Below are positions 17,249 through 26,053 of a stretch of 64,000 bases of DNA, in pieces. The notes under the pieces are model-generated. The model was not told where the DNA came from. It made no database searches and was given only the letters and a program-made list of their open reading frames with translations. Within the stretch, counting starts at the first letter, position 1. Each line of letters starts with the position of its first letter. The stretch covers positions 29,685 through 93,684 of the forward strand of contig DAIMGT010000008.1 in assembly GCA_036723735.1 (NCBI GenBank), in the 5' to 3' direction. This DNA is from UBA4656 sp002405525 (GTDB taxonomy: Bacteria; Pseudomonadota; Gammaproteobacteria; Xanthomonadales; Ahniellaceae). Made by a program: the position numbers and the translations under genes.

Positions 17249-18190
17249 ATGAAGCACCTCGCCCTCGTCGCCGCGGTCGCGCTTGCGCTCACCGCCTGCG
17301 GCCGGTCCGCCGAGCAGCAGGCCGCCCCGGCGCCCGGCCCGGCGCCCGCCGCCCCGGAAGCGCCAGCCGATCCGCTGGCGGCCTTCGCGGCCGAGATCGA
17401 TGCCGTGCTCGCCGGCGCACACCGCAGCGACGCCAACAAGGCGCGCGACGGCCACCGCCATCCGAAGGAGACCCTGCAGTTCTTCGAGCTGCGGCCCGGC
17501 ATGACGGTGGTCGAGATCACCCCCGGCGGCGGTTGGTACACCGAGGTGCTCGGTCCGCTGATGAAGGGCGACGGCAGGCTCGTCACTGCGATCATCGACC
17601 CGGCGTCCGCGGCCAGCGATCGTGCCCGCGAGTACTACACCGAGGCCAACGCGGGATTCCGCGCCAAGCTAGCCGCCGACGCGGCGAACTTCGGCGAGGT
17701 CGAAGTGCGCGAGTTCGCGCTCTCCGCGCCGGTGCTGGGTGATCCCGGCAGCGCAGACATGGTGGTCACCTTCCGCAACGTGCACAACTGGACCGGCTCG
17801 GGCGCCGCGCCCGGCATGTTCAAGGGGTTTTTCGACGTGCTCAAGCCGGGCGGCGTGCTCGGCATCGAGGAGCACCGCGCCACGCCCGGCACGCCGAGCG
17901 TCGAGGATCCGCGCAGCGGCTACATGCTGGAGGACGACGTGATCCGGCTCGCCACCGACGCCGGGTTCGTGCTGGCGGCAAAAAGCGAGATCAACGCCAA
18001 CCCGAAGGACACCAAGGACCATCCGAACGGCGTGTGGAACCTGCCGCCGAGCCTCAACGTCAAGGAAGGCGAAGACAAGGCCAAGTACGAGGCGATCGGG
18101 GAGAGCGACCGCATGACCCTGCGTTTCATCAAGCCCGCGACCGCCGTCGCGCCCGCGGCCCCGGCCGCCGAGCCCGCGAAGCAGGGCTGA
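17249..18190 (+). CDS. exported lipoprotein with a methyltransferase-like domain
   Basis: 313 residues. The leader MKHLALVAAVALALTACGRS has a lipobox (LTAC), so the protein is probably anchored to a membrane facing the periplasm. A Pro/Ala-rich linker is followed by a class I SAM-methyltransferase-like fold: MTVVEITPGGGWYTEVLGP (motif I with TPGGG rather than the usual GxGxG), a DMVVTFRNVHNW motif II-like strand and VLKPGGVLGIEEHR. This matches the predicted methyltransferases of the COG4798 type. A SAM-dependent reaction outside the cytoplasm is unlikely, so the activity is open. GGAG precedes the ATG. An intact 3' element begins at the stop codon. Confidence 0.8.
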   Translation: MKHLALVAAVALALTACGRSAEQQAAPAPGPAPAAPEAPADPLAAFAAEIDAVLAGAHRSDANKARDGHRHPKETLQFFELRPGMTVVEITPGGGWYTEVLGPLMKGDGRLVTAIIDPASAASDRAREYYTEANAGFRAKLAADAANFGEVEVREFALSAPVLGDPGSADMVVTFRNVHNWTGSGAAPGMFKGFFDVLKPGGVLGIEEHRATPGTPSVEDPRSGYMLEDDVIRLATDAGFVLAAKSEINANPKDTKDHPNGVWNLPPSLNVKEGEDKAKYEAIGESDRMTLRFIKPATAVAPAAPAAEPAKQG

Positions 18191-18336
18191 GAGGCTGTGA
18201 GGAACGGCCCCCCGCGCGGGCCATGGATGGCCCGCGCGCGGGTCACGCACGCCCGTGCATGATTCGCCGGAGCGAGTCCGGACCTGTGCCGGGCTCGCGA
18301 CTGGCAAAACCCACGGGATGTGGGTTTTTTTACAGG
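18189..18336 (+). repeat. 145-bp 3'-end element, copy A
   Basis: Begins in the stop codon of the preceding gene (tGAGAGGCTGTGAGG). The order is: degenerate first hairpin, GGGCCATGGATGGCCC palindrome, CGCGCGGGTCACGCACGCCCGTGCATGA block, GAGTCCGGACCTGTGCCGGGCTCGCGAC imperfect palindrome, and the terminator-like hairpin with seven T. Copy B follows six bases later. Confidence 0.85.
18306..18331 (+). terminator. intrinsic-terminator-like hairpin in copy A
   Basis: AAACCCAC pairs with GTGGGTTT (eight base pairs, five-base loop) and runs into seven T. It should stop transcription of the methyltransferase-like gene. Confidence 0.75.
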
Positions 18337-18342
18337 TACGCA

Positions 18343-18489
18343 GAGGCTGTGAAAAACAGCCTCTCAGGCAGGCTCCGAGTGGCCCGCGCGAGAGTCATGC
18401 ACGCCCGTGCATGATTCGCGGGGGCGAGTCCGGATCTGCGCCGGGCTCGCGACTGGAGAAATCCACGCGATGTGGGTTTTTTCACAGGC
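18343..18489 (+). repeat. 145-bp 3'-end element, copy B
   Basis: Tandem with copy A and in the same orientation. The first hairpin is perfect here (GAGGCTGT / ACAGCCTC around GAAAA). The remaining blocks follow the same order, but the GGCCATGGATGGCC palindrome is changed to GGCTCCGAGTGGCC. It ends in a second terminator-like hairpin. Confidence 0.85.
18459..18482 (+). terminator. intrinsic-terminator-like hairpin in copy B
   Basis: AAATCCAC pairs with GTGGGTTT (one G-T wobble) and is followed by a run of T. It is a second stop signal after copy A. Confidence 0.6.
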
Positions 18490-18697
18490 AAAGGGCGGCC
18501 TCGGGCAAACCGCCGGGGCGGGCCACGGCGGGTCTGCGCGCGCCTCGCGCACGCACCGGCGCGATCCGCGCGCGCGGGATGCGGAACGGGTCGCGAGCCC
18601 TGAACCCCGCCGCCACGGCGGTCCAGTCGGCTGCCGGCATGGCGCCCGTCCGCCGCCGTGGGCGCCGCGCCCGCGACGGGGCCGTGGTTGCGGCCGG

Positions 18698-19276
18698 ATG
18701 CGCATGATCGTGCTCCTCAACAAGCCGTATGGCGTGCTGTGCCAATTCACCGACCGCCTTGGGCGGCCGCCGCTGGCGGCGCACGTGCGCGAGCCCGGGG
18801 TCTACGCCGCGGGCCGCCTGGATGCCGACTCCGAGGGCTTGCTGCTGCTCACCGACGACGGCGCGCTCGCGCACCGGCTGACCGACCCGCGCCACAAGCA
18901 GGCGCGGACCTACGTGGTGCAGGTCGAGGGCGAGCCATCGCCATCGCAGATCGACGCGCTGCGTCGCGGTGTCGCGCTCAACGACGGTCCGACGCGGCCG
19001 GCTCGTGTGCACCGAATCGGGCCGCCGGGCTGGATCTGGCCGCGCACGCCGCCGGTGCGCGCGCGCAAGACGGTGCCGGACGGATGGCTGGAACTGGCGA
19101 TCACCGAAGGCCGCAACCGGCAGGTGCGGCGCATGACCGCCGCCGTCGGGCTGCCGACGCTGCGCCTGGTGCGCACGCGCATCGGACCCTATGCGCTGGA
19201 CGGTCTCGCGCCCGGACAGTCGCGCCGCATCGACGAGCCCGGCATGCCGGTCCGGCGCGGCCATCCCGCATCCTGA
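18698..19276 (+). CDS. rluE: RluE-type rRNA pseudouridine synthase
   Basis: 192 residues. It belongs to the RsuA/RluB/E/F group of pseudouridine synthases. The start is MRMIVLLNKPYGVLCQFT. The catalytic motif AGRLDADSEGLLLLT contains the Asp, and the later AITEGRNRQVRRM motif is typical. There is no N-terminal S4 domain, as in RluE, which modifies 23S rRNA U2457 in E. coli. The open frame extends to 18407 through repeat copy B, so the short start is chosen. The start could also be the ATG at 18704. It is preceded by two terminators, so it needs its own promoter. Confidence 0.85.
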   Translation: MRMIVLLNKPYGVLCQFTDRLGRPPLAAHVREPGVYAAGRLDADSEGLLLLTDDGALAHRLTDPRHKQARTYVVQVEGEPSPSQIDALRRGVALNDGPTRPARVHRIGPPGWIWPRTPPVRARKTVPDGWLELAITEGRNRQVRRMTAAVGLPTLRLVRTRIGPYALDGLAPGQSRRIDEPGMPVRRGHPAS

Positions 19277-19399
19277 GCCGGCTGCACGACGGCAGCGCGC
19301 CGGACTCCGAGTCGTCGCAGGTCCGCGGCGACCTTCCCGCGACGGGCGTCCTCGCCCGGGGTCCGCATCGGGACCCGGCGCCGGGCGGCGCTCGTGTGC

Positions 19400-21412
19400 T
19401 CAGGGTCCCGCTACCGTCGGCACGTCGGCAAAGGGGCGAATGCCGAAGTGCGGATAGACCTCGGCGGGGAAATACACGACGCCGTCCCGGACCACCATCC
19501 GGATGCGACGCAGCTGGCCGAGATCCGCGGTCGGGTCGCCCGGCACCAGGAAGAAATCGGCCAGCTTGCCGCGCGCGATCGAGCCCAGGTCCTGGTCCTG
19601 GCCGAGGTAGGCGGCCATGTCGAGCGTGGCGCGACGAAGCACCTGCGCCGGCGTGAAGCCGACTTCGCCGAACAGCATCAGCTCGCGATGGTAGGCGAGA
19701 CCGCCCCCGAGGTCGGTCCCCGGGATCAGGAACACGCCGCGCTCGCGCATCTCGCGCACGGTCGCGAGCAGTTTCTCCCACGCGCCGGCGTAGGCCTCGC
19801 GGTCGCCGGGCGCGCTCATGTCGGTCCAGGCCTGGCGCACGCCGCGCTGCCACTCGGGCGGCATGTTGGGGAAGATGTCCGTCACGCCGCGCGGGATTTC
19901 GCCCGGCTGGTTGAGCAGCAGGTTCTCGTGGATGGCGATGGTGGGCTCGACCGCCACCTTGCGTTCGACGATGCGGTCCATCGTGCGCCGCACCCGCGGC
20001 GACTGCAGGTCCAGCGTGGCGAGCCGGCGCAGCGCGGTGAGCCGCAGCAGGGTGCGCGTGTCCTCCTCCGGGCCCAGCACCCAGCCGAGCATGATCTGGT
20101 TGATGTGGGTGAGCTCGTCGTAACCCGCGTCGATCATCGCATCCGCGCTGCTGAACGCCGGCACGTGGCCGGTGGCGCGCAGGCCGAGCCGATGCGCTTC
20201 GGCCACCGCCGCCGCCGACCACCGAGGGTTCATGCTGTTGTAGAGCTTCACCTGGTGGAAGCCGCGCGCGGCGTACCAGCGCACCGCGTCCAGCGCCTCG
20301 GCCTCGCTGCCGACCAGGATGCCGTTGTTGGAGTTGAACGGGCTGCGGCCCTCGATGAAGCCCGAGCGCGCGATGCGCGGGCCGGCAACCCTGCCGGCCT
20401 CGATCGACTGGACCAGTGCATCCAGCACCGTGTTGTCGTTGCCCATGTCGCGGCTCGACGTCACGCCGGCGACCACGTTGAGCAAGGTTCCGGCCTGCCC
20501 GGTGTGCGCGTGCATTTCGTACAGGCCCGGCACGAGGGTGCCGCCTTCGCCGTCGATCGACACCTCGCCGGGCGTCGCCGGCGCGTCCGCCGGCTGCACG
20601 CCGGAGATGCGGTTGCCGCGGAAGACCACGCTGTGCGGGCCGGTCAGCGACATCGATGCGGAGTCGAAGATCCGCACATTGCGCACCCGCACCGGGCCGT
20701 CGAAACGCCTGGCGGTCCGGCGCTGCAGGTCCTCATGCCGCGCGCGCGACAGTCGCGCGGCCAGTTCGCGCAGGCGCTCGTCCTCGGCCTCGTAACCCGC
20801 GCGGACCACGGTCGATCGGGGCGAGAGCACCGCGAACAGCTCGCCCGATTCGTCGAGCAGCAGGTAGGACGGATCGAGGTTGAGCCCCGAGAGCACGTTC
20901 ACGCGCACGACGATGCGCGCATCGTCGGCGCCGACCTCGAGCGATTCGCCCTCGGTGAGCATCAGTTCGCCGCCGGGCAACGCGGGCAGCCGGCGATCGG
21001 CGTCGCCCCGCAGCGCGCGCGCGTAGAGACCCAGCGCCCACGGGCTGGCGCTCTGGCCGACGTAGACGTGCGGGCCCTGCACGCGCGCCTTGCCCTCGCT
21101 CGCGCTGTCCTTCCAGCGGGCATGCCCACCGCGACGCTCGAAGGATTCGTCCACCTTGCTGCCGAAGGTCGTGTTGCCGGTGATGGTCCACGCGACGGGC
21201 AGGCCGTCTGCGTCGAGGCGCAGGGTTTCCGCGATCGTCGGCCCGCGGCCGTTGTTCTTCACGTCGTACTCGATGCGCAGCGCGCCGCCCTCGGCCGCCA
21301 CCTTGACGTGGCCGACGCGGTTGCCGCCGGTGACGACGGTGTAGCTCTGGTCGGCCGCCGGCGCGGGCTGGGCGGACAGCAGCAGGGCGGACAGCAGCAG
21401 GTTCGCGCGCAC
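19400..21412 (-). CDS. secreted amidohydrolase-family protein
   Basis: 670 residues from a GTG start at 21412, chosen because it opens a signal peptide (RANLLLSALLLSAQPAPAAD) and has AAGGGGAA upstream; the frame stays open upstream, including through a repeat. Residues about 20-250 form a beta-rich domain without a known name. From about 300 the metal-dependent amidohydrolase fold starts: GGTLVPGLYEMHAHTG with the HxH zinc ligands, GHVPAFSS and a late GTDLGGG aspartate. It is probably a periplasmic zinc hydrolase (imidazolonepropionase/prolidase-like). The substrate is unknown. Confidence 0.8.
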   Translation of the reverse strand: MRANLLLSALLLSAQPAPAADQSYTVVTGGNRVGHVKVAAEGGALRIEYDVKNNGRGPTIAETLRLDADGLPVAWTITGNTTFGSKVDESFERRGGHARWKDSASEGKARVQGPHVYVGQSASPWALGLYARALRGDADRRLPALPGGELMLTEGESLEVGADDARIVVRVNVLSGLNLDPSYLLLDESGELFAVLSPRSTVVRAGYEAEDERLRELAARLSRARHEDLQRRTARRFDGPVRVRNVRIFDSASMSLTGPHSVVFRGNRISGVQPADAPATPGEVSIDGEGGTLVPGLYEMHAHTGQAGTLLNVVAGVTSSRDMGNDNTVLDALVQSIEAGRVAGPRIARSGFIEGRSPFNSNNGILVGSEAEALDAVRWYAARGFHQVKLYNSMNPRWSAAAVAEAHRLGLRATGHVPAFSSADAMIDAGYDELTHINQIMLGWVLGPEEDTRTLLRLTALRRLATLDLQSPRVRRTMDRIVERKVAVEPTIAIHENLLLNQPGEIPRGVTDIFPNMPPEWQRGVRQAWTDMSAPGDREAYAGAWEKLLATVREMRERGVFLIPGTDLGGGLAYHRELMLFGEVGFTPAQVLRRATLDMAAYLGQDQDLGSIARGKLADFFLVPGDPTADLGQLRRIRMVVRDGVVYFPAEVYPHFGIRPFADVPTVAGP

Positions 21413-21591
21413 GGGCTTCCCCTTTCGGTGAACCCGAGCCTGCGCGATGTGGCGCGGCCGCGCAACCGCCGACCGTGTCGCAAGCGCCGCCGCATCGGGC
21501 CGGTAGCGCCGGCGGCGCGCGCCGCGATCTTGTCCGGCCCGCCGCGGTCCGTCCGTGTGGCGTAGGTGTTCCCGCGGCGCCACCCTCTGAG

Positions 21592-21733
21592 CCAATGAGA
21601 AAACCCACATCCTGTGGGTTCCTTCAGTCGCGATTCCGGCACCGGTCCGGAGTCGCTCCCGCGAATCATGCGCCTGGGTACACGAGCCGCGCGCGGACCA
21701 TCCATGGCCTGCCTGAGAGGCTGTTTTCTCACG
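21592..21733 (-). repeat. 145-bp 3'-end element, copy C (minus orientation)
   Basis: Read on the minus strand it follows the DUF1643 gene stop: GTGAGAAAACAGCCTCTCAGGCAGG, the GGCCATGGATGG palindrome, GCATGATTCGCGGGAGCGACTCCGGACC, then AACCCACAGGATGTGGGTT. The first arm of hairpin 1 has been lost. It lies between two minus-strand genes and keeps the sense of the upstream one. Confidence 0.8.
21596..21621 (-). terminator. intrinsic-terminator-like hairpin in copy C
   Basis: On the minus strand AACCCACA pairs with TGTGGGTT around GGA and leads into TTCTC. It should isolate the amidohydrolase gene from DUF1643. Confidence 0.6.
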
Positions 21734-21739
21734 CCCCAG

Positions 21740-22273
21740 TCAGGGCAGCAGCTCCAGCCACGGCGTCGGCGCTGCCTGCGCCAGAACGTAGAGCGGATGC
21801 CGTGGCGCACCGGTTGCGGTGAGCCCGAGGTGGTGCAGGCGAACGCCAGCGGCGTGCAGCAGGCCGACCACCTCCGCAGCGCGCACCACGCCGCGTCTGC
21901 CGCCGCTCGCGCCCCAGGCGCAGACCACCATCGATGCGCGTCGTGCGGCCTGGCGCAGCACGGCGTCGTTTCGCAGCCCCACCGGATCGTCGTTGTCGAA
22001 CAGCTTGCCGGGTTCCGTGCATACGCGCGCGAACAGGTTGGCGACTTCGAGCCGGGTGAAGCCCCATGCGCGCGCGAAGCCGATGCAGCGGCGGATGGTC
22101 GGATCGTCGCGGCGGCCGTCGGCCGCGCTGGGGTTGAGCATCACGAACAGCAGCGGCCCGTCGCCCGCGGGAGACTTCCAGCCGGCCAGCAGATCCCCTT
22201 GCTGCTTGGGCAGTTCGCGGCCCAGCAGATAGCGGTGGCGGCGGTCGGGGGAGAAGCGGGCGTAGCGGCGCAA
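21740..22273 (-). CDS. DUF1643 domain protein
   Basis: About 177 residues. The diagnostic DUF1643 core is clear: RYLLGRELPKQ, LLFVMLNPSAADGRRDDPTIRRCIGFARAWGF, VANLFA and the later VVCAWG. Function unknown. No ATG lies near the start of homology; the frame is open far upstream, into the BAAT-like gene. A TTG at 22273, giving LRRYARFSPDRRHRYLL, is the closest alternative start, so the 5' end is uncertain by tens of bases. The gene follows the BAAT-like hydrolase on the same strand. Confidence 0.7.
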   Translation of the reverse strand: MRRYARFSPDRRHRYLLGRELPKQQGDLLAGWKSPAGDGPLLFVMLNPSAADGRRDDPTIRRCIGFARAWGFTRLEVANLFARVCTEPGKLFDNDDPVGLRNDAVLRQAARRASMVVCAWGASGGRRGVVRAAEVVGLLHAAGVRLHHLGLTATGAPRHPLYVLAQAAPTPWLELLP

Positions 22274-22395
22274 GTGCGCGGGCTCGGTGGCGGGCAGTGC
22301 GCAGTATCGCGCAGGCCGCGACGTCCGCGCACCGGCCTCGGCGTGCGGTCCACGCCGGGCCCGCGGGACGTGCCTGCGCGTGGTCGCGTACCGGC

Positions 22396-23400
22396 TCAAC
22401 GCGCGGCCGTCGCGTGCGGCGCCGGCAGGTTGCGCTCGAGGAAGGCCAGCACTTTCGGCCAGCCGTCGTTGATCGCCGCGACCACGCCCTCGCGCGTGCC
22501 GCCCATCGGCAGGATGCGGGCCAGAACCGGATCGTCGGCCTCGACGGCGCGGCCGAGAAACACCACGTGGCCGGCATCGGCGTAGCGCAGGACCTGCACT
22601 TCGCGCGCGTGGCCGGCGGCAGCGAGCGTCGCCGCGATACGGTCGCTGGCCTCGACCGCGCCCCACAGCGCATCCTGGCCACCGGCGATCAGCAACAGCG
22701 CGGCGTCCGAGCGTTCGACCGGGATGCGCGCGGCCGCGCGCAGCGCCGCCGGAGCCTCCGCCACGCTGCGGTCGTACATCGCGCGCAGACCGGCGGCCAT
22801 GTCGAACGGCGCGTAACGCAAGTAGGGCAAGGGCGCGCCGCCTTCGGTCCATGAAGGCGTGTCGGACCAGCCGTTCCAGTCCACGCTCTGCCAGGCATGG
22901 TCGGTGGGCGTGGACGCCACCACCGCGCGGACGCGGCGGTCGCGGCTGGCGAGCAGCAGCGCGGCCTCGGCGCCCTTCGAGCCGCCCACCACGCCGATCC
23001 GCGCCGGATCGACCCCGCGCTGGCGCGCGAGCCAGTCCAGCGCGTGGACGAAGTACTCCAGCGGGATCTCCTGCAGCTGTGCGGGCAGTCCCTGTTCGTC
23101 GAAGTACGCCAGGGCCAGCGTGGCGTAGCCGTGCGCATGAAGGTCCGCCGCCATGCGCGTCGAGGTCTGCTTGCCGCCTTCGCTGCCGCCGAGCACCAGC
23201 AGCGCCGGCCCCGGCGCGGCGCCGTCCGGCGCGAACCAGGAGGCGACGAGGCCCTCATCGCGCACCTCGACGCCGGATGACGTCGTCGTCGCGGCGGCGG
23301 GCGCACCTGGCGTGGCGTCCGCCGGCGCGGCGCGATCGCCACCGCCACAGCCCGCGACGGCGGCCAGTCCGACCAGCAGGGCAAAGAGTCGCGCTCGCAT
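22396..23400 (-). CDS. BAAT-like alpha/beta-hydrolase lipoprotein
   Basis: 334 residues. The leader MRARLFALLVGLAAVAGCGGG has a lipobox (VAGC). An alpha/beta-hydrolase of the bile-acid-CoA acyltransferase C-terminal type follows: LLVLGGSEGGKQT oxyanion strand, nucleophile Ser in GVVGGSKGAEAALLL, and a late His in YADAGHVVFLG. Homologues are acyl-CoA thioesterase/acyltransferase-like, but an exported copy more likely acts as an ester or peptide hydrolase. The substrate is unknown. DUF1643 follows on the same strand. No operon partner lies upstream. Confidence 0.78.
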   Translation of the reverse strand: MRARLFALLVGLAAVAGCGGGDRAAPADATPGAPAAATTTSSGVEVRDEGLVASWFAPDGAAPGPALLVLGGSEGGKQTSTRMAADLHAHGYATLALAYFDEQGLPAQLQEIPLEYFVHALDWLARQRGVDPARIGVVGGSKGAEAALLLASRDRRVRAVVASTPTDHAWQSVDWNGWSDTPSWTEGGAPLPYLRYAPFDMAAGLRAMYDRSVAEAPAALRAAARIPVERSDAALLLIAGGQDALWGAVEASDRIAATLAAAGHAREVQVLRYADAGHVVFLGRAVEADDPVLARILPMGGTREGVVAAINDGWPKVLAFLERNLPAPHATAAR

Positions 23401-23849
23401 GGCGTTGCTCCTAGAAGGGTGGAGACAGCTTGCCGATGCGGCGGGGCGGGCCCCAGTGGCCGCCGTCAGCGGAGCGGCATGACGCTCGTCATGGCGACGC
23501 AGGGGTGCATCCCCGGCGACGGAAGGGTCGACCCCGGGACGCGCCCGGGCGCGGCTGCCTCACGGCGCGCCGGGCCTCGGTGCGATGTGCGAGAACGGCG
23601 ACCGGACGGCCGGCCGTCGCGGCGCGATGCGCTCGCGGCGGGCCGCGCCGACGCCTCGTCAGTCGCCGTGCCGTCGTCGGGAGCGTGCCGACCTGGCGCA
23701 TGCACGCACCGCCAGCGACGCCGGCCGACGTTTCCACCCCCGCACGCACGGGCGCGACGCGGATGGACGTTCGGACGACGCCTGGCGCATTGGTCCTGCC
23801 AGTTGCGGCAGTCGGGACGCGCAGGGCCCGGGCTCGCCCCTACCGACGC
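23401..23849. other. intergenic region
   Basis: 449 GC-rich bases between two minus-strand genes. Several short frames on both strands lack recognisable motifs or ribosome binding sites. No repeat copy or T-tailed hairpin was found. Confidence 0.4.
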
Positions 23850-25217
23850 TCAGAGGATCACATGCCAGCGCGTCTGCCGTCCGGCGAGGTAGACCACGCG
23901 CTCGCCGTCGAATAAGGCGCCCTGTTCGAGCTTCACCTGCACCCACCCGCTGTTCCACTCTGCCAGCCGCACCTTGACGTTGCCCTCGATGGCGTAGACC
24001 GTGGACGGATGCAGGGGCCAGTCGCCCTGGCCGACGGTCCGGCCCTGGTTGTCCCACATGCCGATGGTCGGGCCGGGAGCGTGGCCGAACATGCCCAGCG
24101 GATGGGTGTAGGTGCTGCTGACGATGCCCTCTTTTTCCGCCGCCGCCCGCGTGCGGGCGAGGATCTCGTTGCCGCTGCGCCCGGCGACGAACTGCGCGGT
24201 GAGTAGGTCCTGCCATCGGTTGCCCGTGGCGAGCGCGTCGCTCAAGCCCTTCGGCACGTCGGTCTCGCCCGCCCGCGCGACATACGCCATCTCCTGCGTG
24301 TCGGTGCACAGCTTCAGATAGCAGATGCCGACGTCGGTGTGCAGCACGTCGCCGGGCTGGATCACGCCGGACACCCCGCAGAAGTCGGTGTCCTGCTCGC
24401 ACTTCTCGCCCGGCCGCTGGGCGTTGACGTAGGGCATGAACCAGATCGGCAGGCCCAGCGACTCGAAACGCTGGCGGATGTACCACGCCACGTCGTCGGT
24501 GGTGGTCACGCCCGGCGTGATCACCCGTGAACTGAAGGCTTCCGCGATCACCCCGCGCGCGATGCCCATGATGTGCGGGTAGACCGCGACTTCGCCCGGC
24601 GTGCGGGTCTCCAGCCAGCGCACGACCAGTTTTTCCGCCGGCACCAGGCGGTCCGCCCAGCCGTCTGGCAGCACGTCGAGCAGCTGCTGGTGCAGGCCGT
24701 GGGTGAGGCCATCGGCCACCGGCCACTCGCGCGAGACGTTGATGCCGATGCGCTGCGGATTCTTCGACACGATCAGTTCGCCCAGCGCCTTCCACTGCGC
24801 CTCGAGGTCGCCGCCGGCCCAGGCGGACTCGTAGGGCTTGCCGAGCGGATAGCGGTTCACGCTGAGCCGGTCCACCGTGCCGTCGGCCTTGCGGTGGAAG
24901 ACCAGCATCGTGGTGCGGCGCGCAGCGAACGACGGCTGCGGCACCAGGCTGAAGTACACCGGGTCCTCCGCGTACTCGCGGTTGATCACCAGCCACAGGT
25001 CGAGCCCCGATTCCGCCATCAGCTTCGGCAGCAGGCCGTCCAGCCGCTCGACCAGCATCCGGTTCTCAGGCTCGATGCGCGCGCGAGGGGCGAGCACCGC
25101 GAAATCGTCGGCGGAACCGATCGACCGGCCCTGCGCCGGTTCGGCGGCGCGCGCGGCGGCGGGCACCAGGGCGAGGGCGAGGGCGAGGGCAGGGACGAGG
25201 GCGGTCAGGCGGCGCAT
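23850..25217 (-). CDS. secreted M24-family metallopeptidase (Xaa-Pro aminopeptidase-like)
   Basis: 455 residues with a strong signal peptide (MRRLTALVPALALALALVPAAARA). An N-terminal creatinase-like domain (residues about 50-230) precedes the pita-bread domain. Candidate metal ligands in order are Asp in VLHTDVGI, a second Asp in LCTDTQ, His in THPLGMFGH, Glu in AIEGNVKV and Glu in VKLEQG. The spacing is slightly unusual, with extra Cys (CEQDTDFCGVSG) that could form disulfides outside the cytoplasm. The start is at 25217; the open frame upstream is not believed. Confidence 0.8.
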   Translation of the reverse strand: MRRLTALVPALALALALVPAAARAAEPAQGRSIGSADDFAVLAPRARIEPENRMLVERLDGLLPKLMAESGLDLWLVINREYAEDPVYFSLVPQPSFAARRTTMLVFHRKADGTVDRLSVNRYPLGKPYESAWAGGDLEAQWKALGELIVSKNPQRIGINVSREWPVADGLTHGLHQQLLDVLPDGWADRLVPAEKLVVRWLETRTPGEVAVYPHIMGIARGVIAEAFSSRVITPGVTTTDDVAWYIRQRFESLGLPIWFMPYVNAQRPGEKCEQDTDFCGVSGVIQPGDVLHTDVGICYLKLCTDTQEMAYVARAGETDVPKGLSDALATGNRWQDLLTAQFVAGRSGNEILARTRAAAEKEGIVSSTYTHPLGMFGHAPGPTIGMWDNQGRTVGQGDWPLHPSTVYAIEGNVKVRLAEWNSGWVQVKLEQGALFDGERVVYLAGRQTRWHVIL

Positions 25218-25311
25218 CGGGGTACCCGGTGGTGGCGAGAAGGTTCCGAGCATGCCACCGCACCGCGCGAAGACGCCATGCAGGCGCGTGGCGCCCTGCG
25301 GACACCGCCAG

Positions 25312-25758
25312 TCAGCGCGGCACCGCGTCCACGACGTCCACCACCAGTGCGCGCGCCGGCCGGTTGGTCTCGTTCCTCCACCAGTGGACGACGCCGGTGC
25401 GTTCGAATGCCACGGCGCCCACGCCCCGTCTGATCGGGCCGCCGGCATCGTTGCGGTGCTCGGTCAGTTCGCCCTCCAGCACGTAGGCGAGCCCCGGTCG
25501 CTGTTGGTGTTCGTGCACGGCAATCTGCGCCCCGGGCGCGAGCACCAGGAGTCGCGCGCGCAGGACCTTGCCTTCGGCGCCGGGCAGCTCGCCGTCCAGC
25601 GGCACGCTGCCGATCTCGATGGCCGACTCCACGCCGTGGGTCTCCTTCGGCCCGTCGGCCAGCAGGCGCTGCGCGGCGTGTTTCTCGTATTCGGGAATGA
25701 CGTCGTGTGCGACGACGGGTACGGTGGCGAGGCAGAGCAGCAAGGCGGACAGGCGCAT
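25312..25758 (-). CDS. secreted cupin-domain protein
   Basis: 148 residues. The signal peptide is MRLSALLLCLATVPVVAHD. A single small cupin barrel follows: LLVLAPGAQIAVHEHQQRPGLAYVLEGELTEH carries the His-x-His and Glu of cupin motif 1, and RTGVVHWWRNETNRPARALVV is motif 2 with its His. It probably binds a metal. The role is unknown. The start is set at 25758; a 26-codon upstream extension is rejected because it precedes the signal. It lies 94 bases upstream of the M24 gene on the same strand. Confidence 0.7.
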   Translation of the reverse strand: MRLSALLLCLATVPVVAHDVIPEYEKHAAQRLLADGPKETHGVESAIEIGSVPLDGELPGAEGKVLRARLLVLAPGAQIAVHEHQQRPGLAYVLEGELTEHRNDAGGPIRRGVGAVAFERTGVVHWWRNETNRPARALVVDVVDAVPR

Positions 25759-26053
25759 GGCGGTCGGTCTCCGGTCGGTGACGGGCTGGCCGTCGATGCT
25801 GCGCAGTCGCGGGCAGGCTGTCGAGATCCGGGCCACTCGGCACCGGTCTGGACGACGCGCCGGGCACCGCCGACGCGCCGGCAGTGTGCGTGTTTCCGCC
25901 GCGATTTCGCGGCCGATCGCGCCGTGCGCCCGGCCGCCGCGATGCCGGCCATCGGCGCCGGTCGCCCGCCATCGGCGTGGCCCGTGTCAACCGCGGTCGG
26001 CGATCCGCGTTGTGCACGGTGCGAACGCACGACCTCATGGAGTGGATCCGCGC

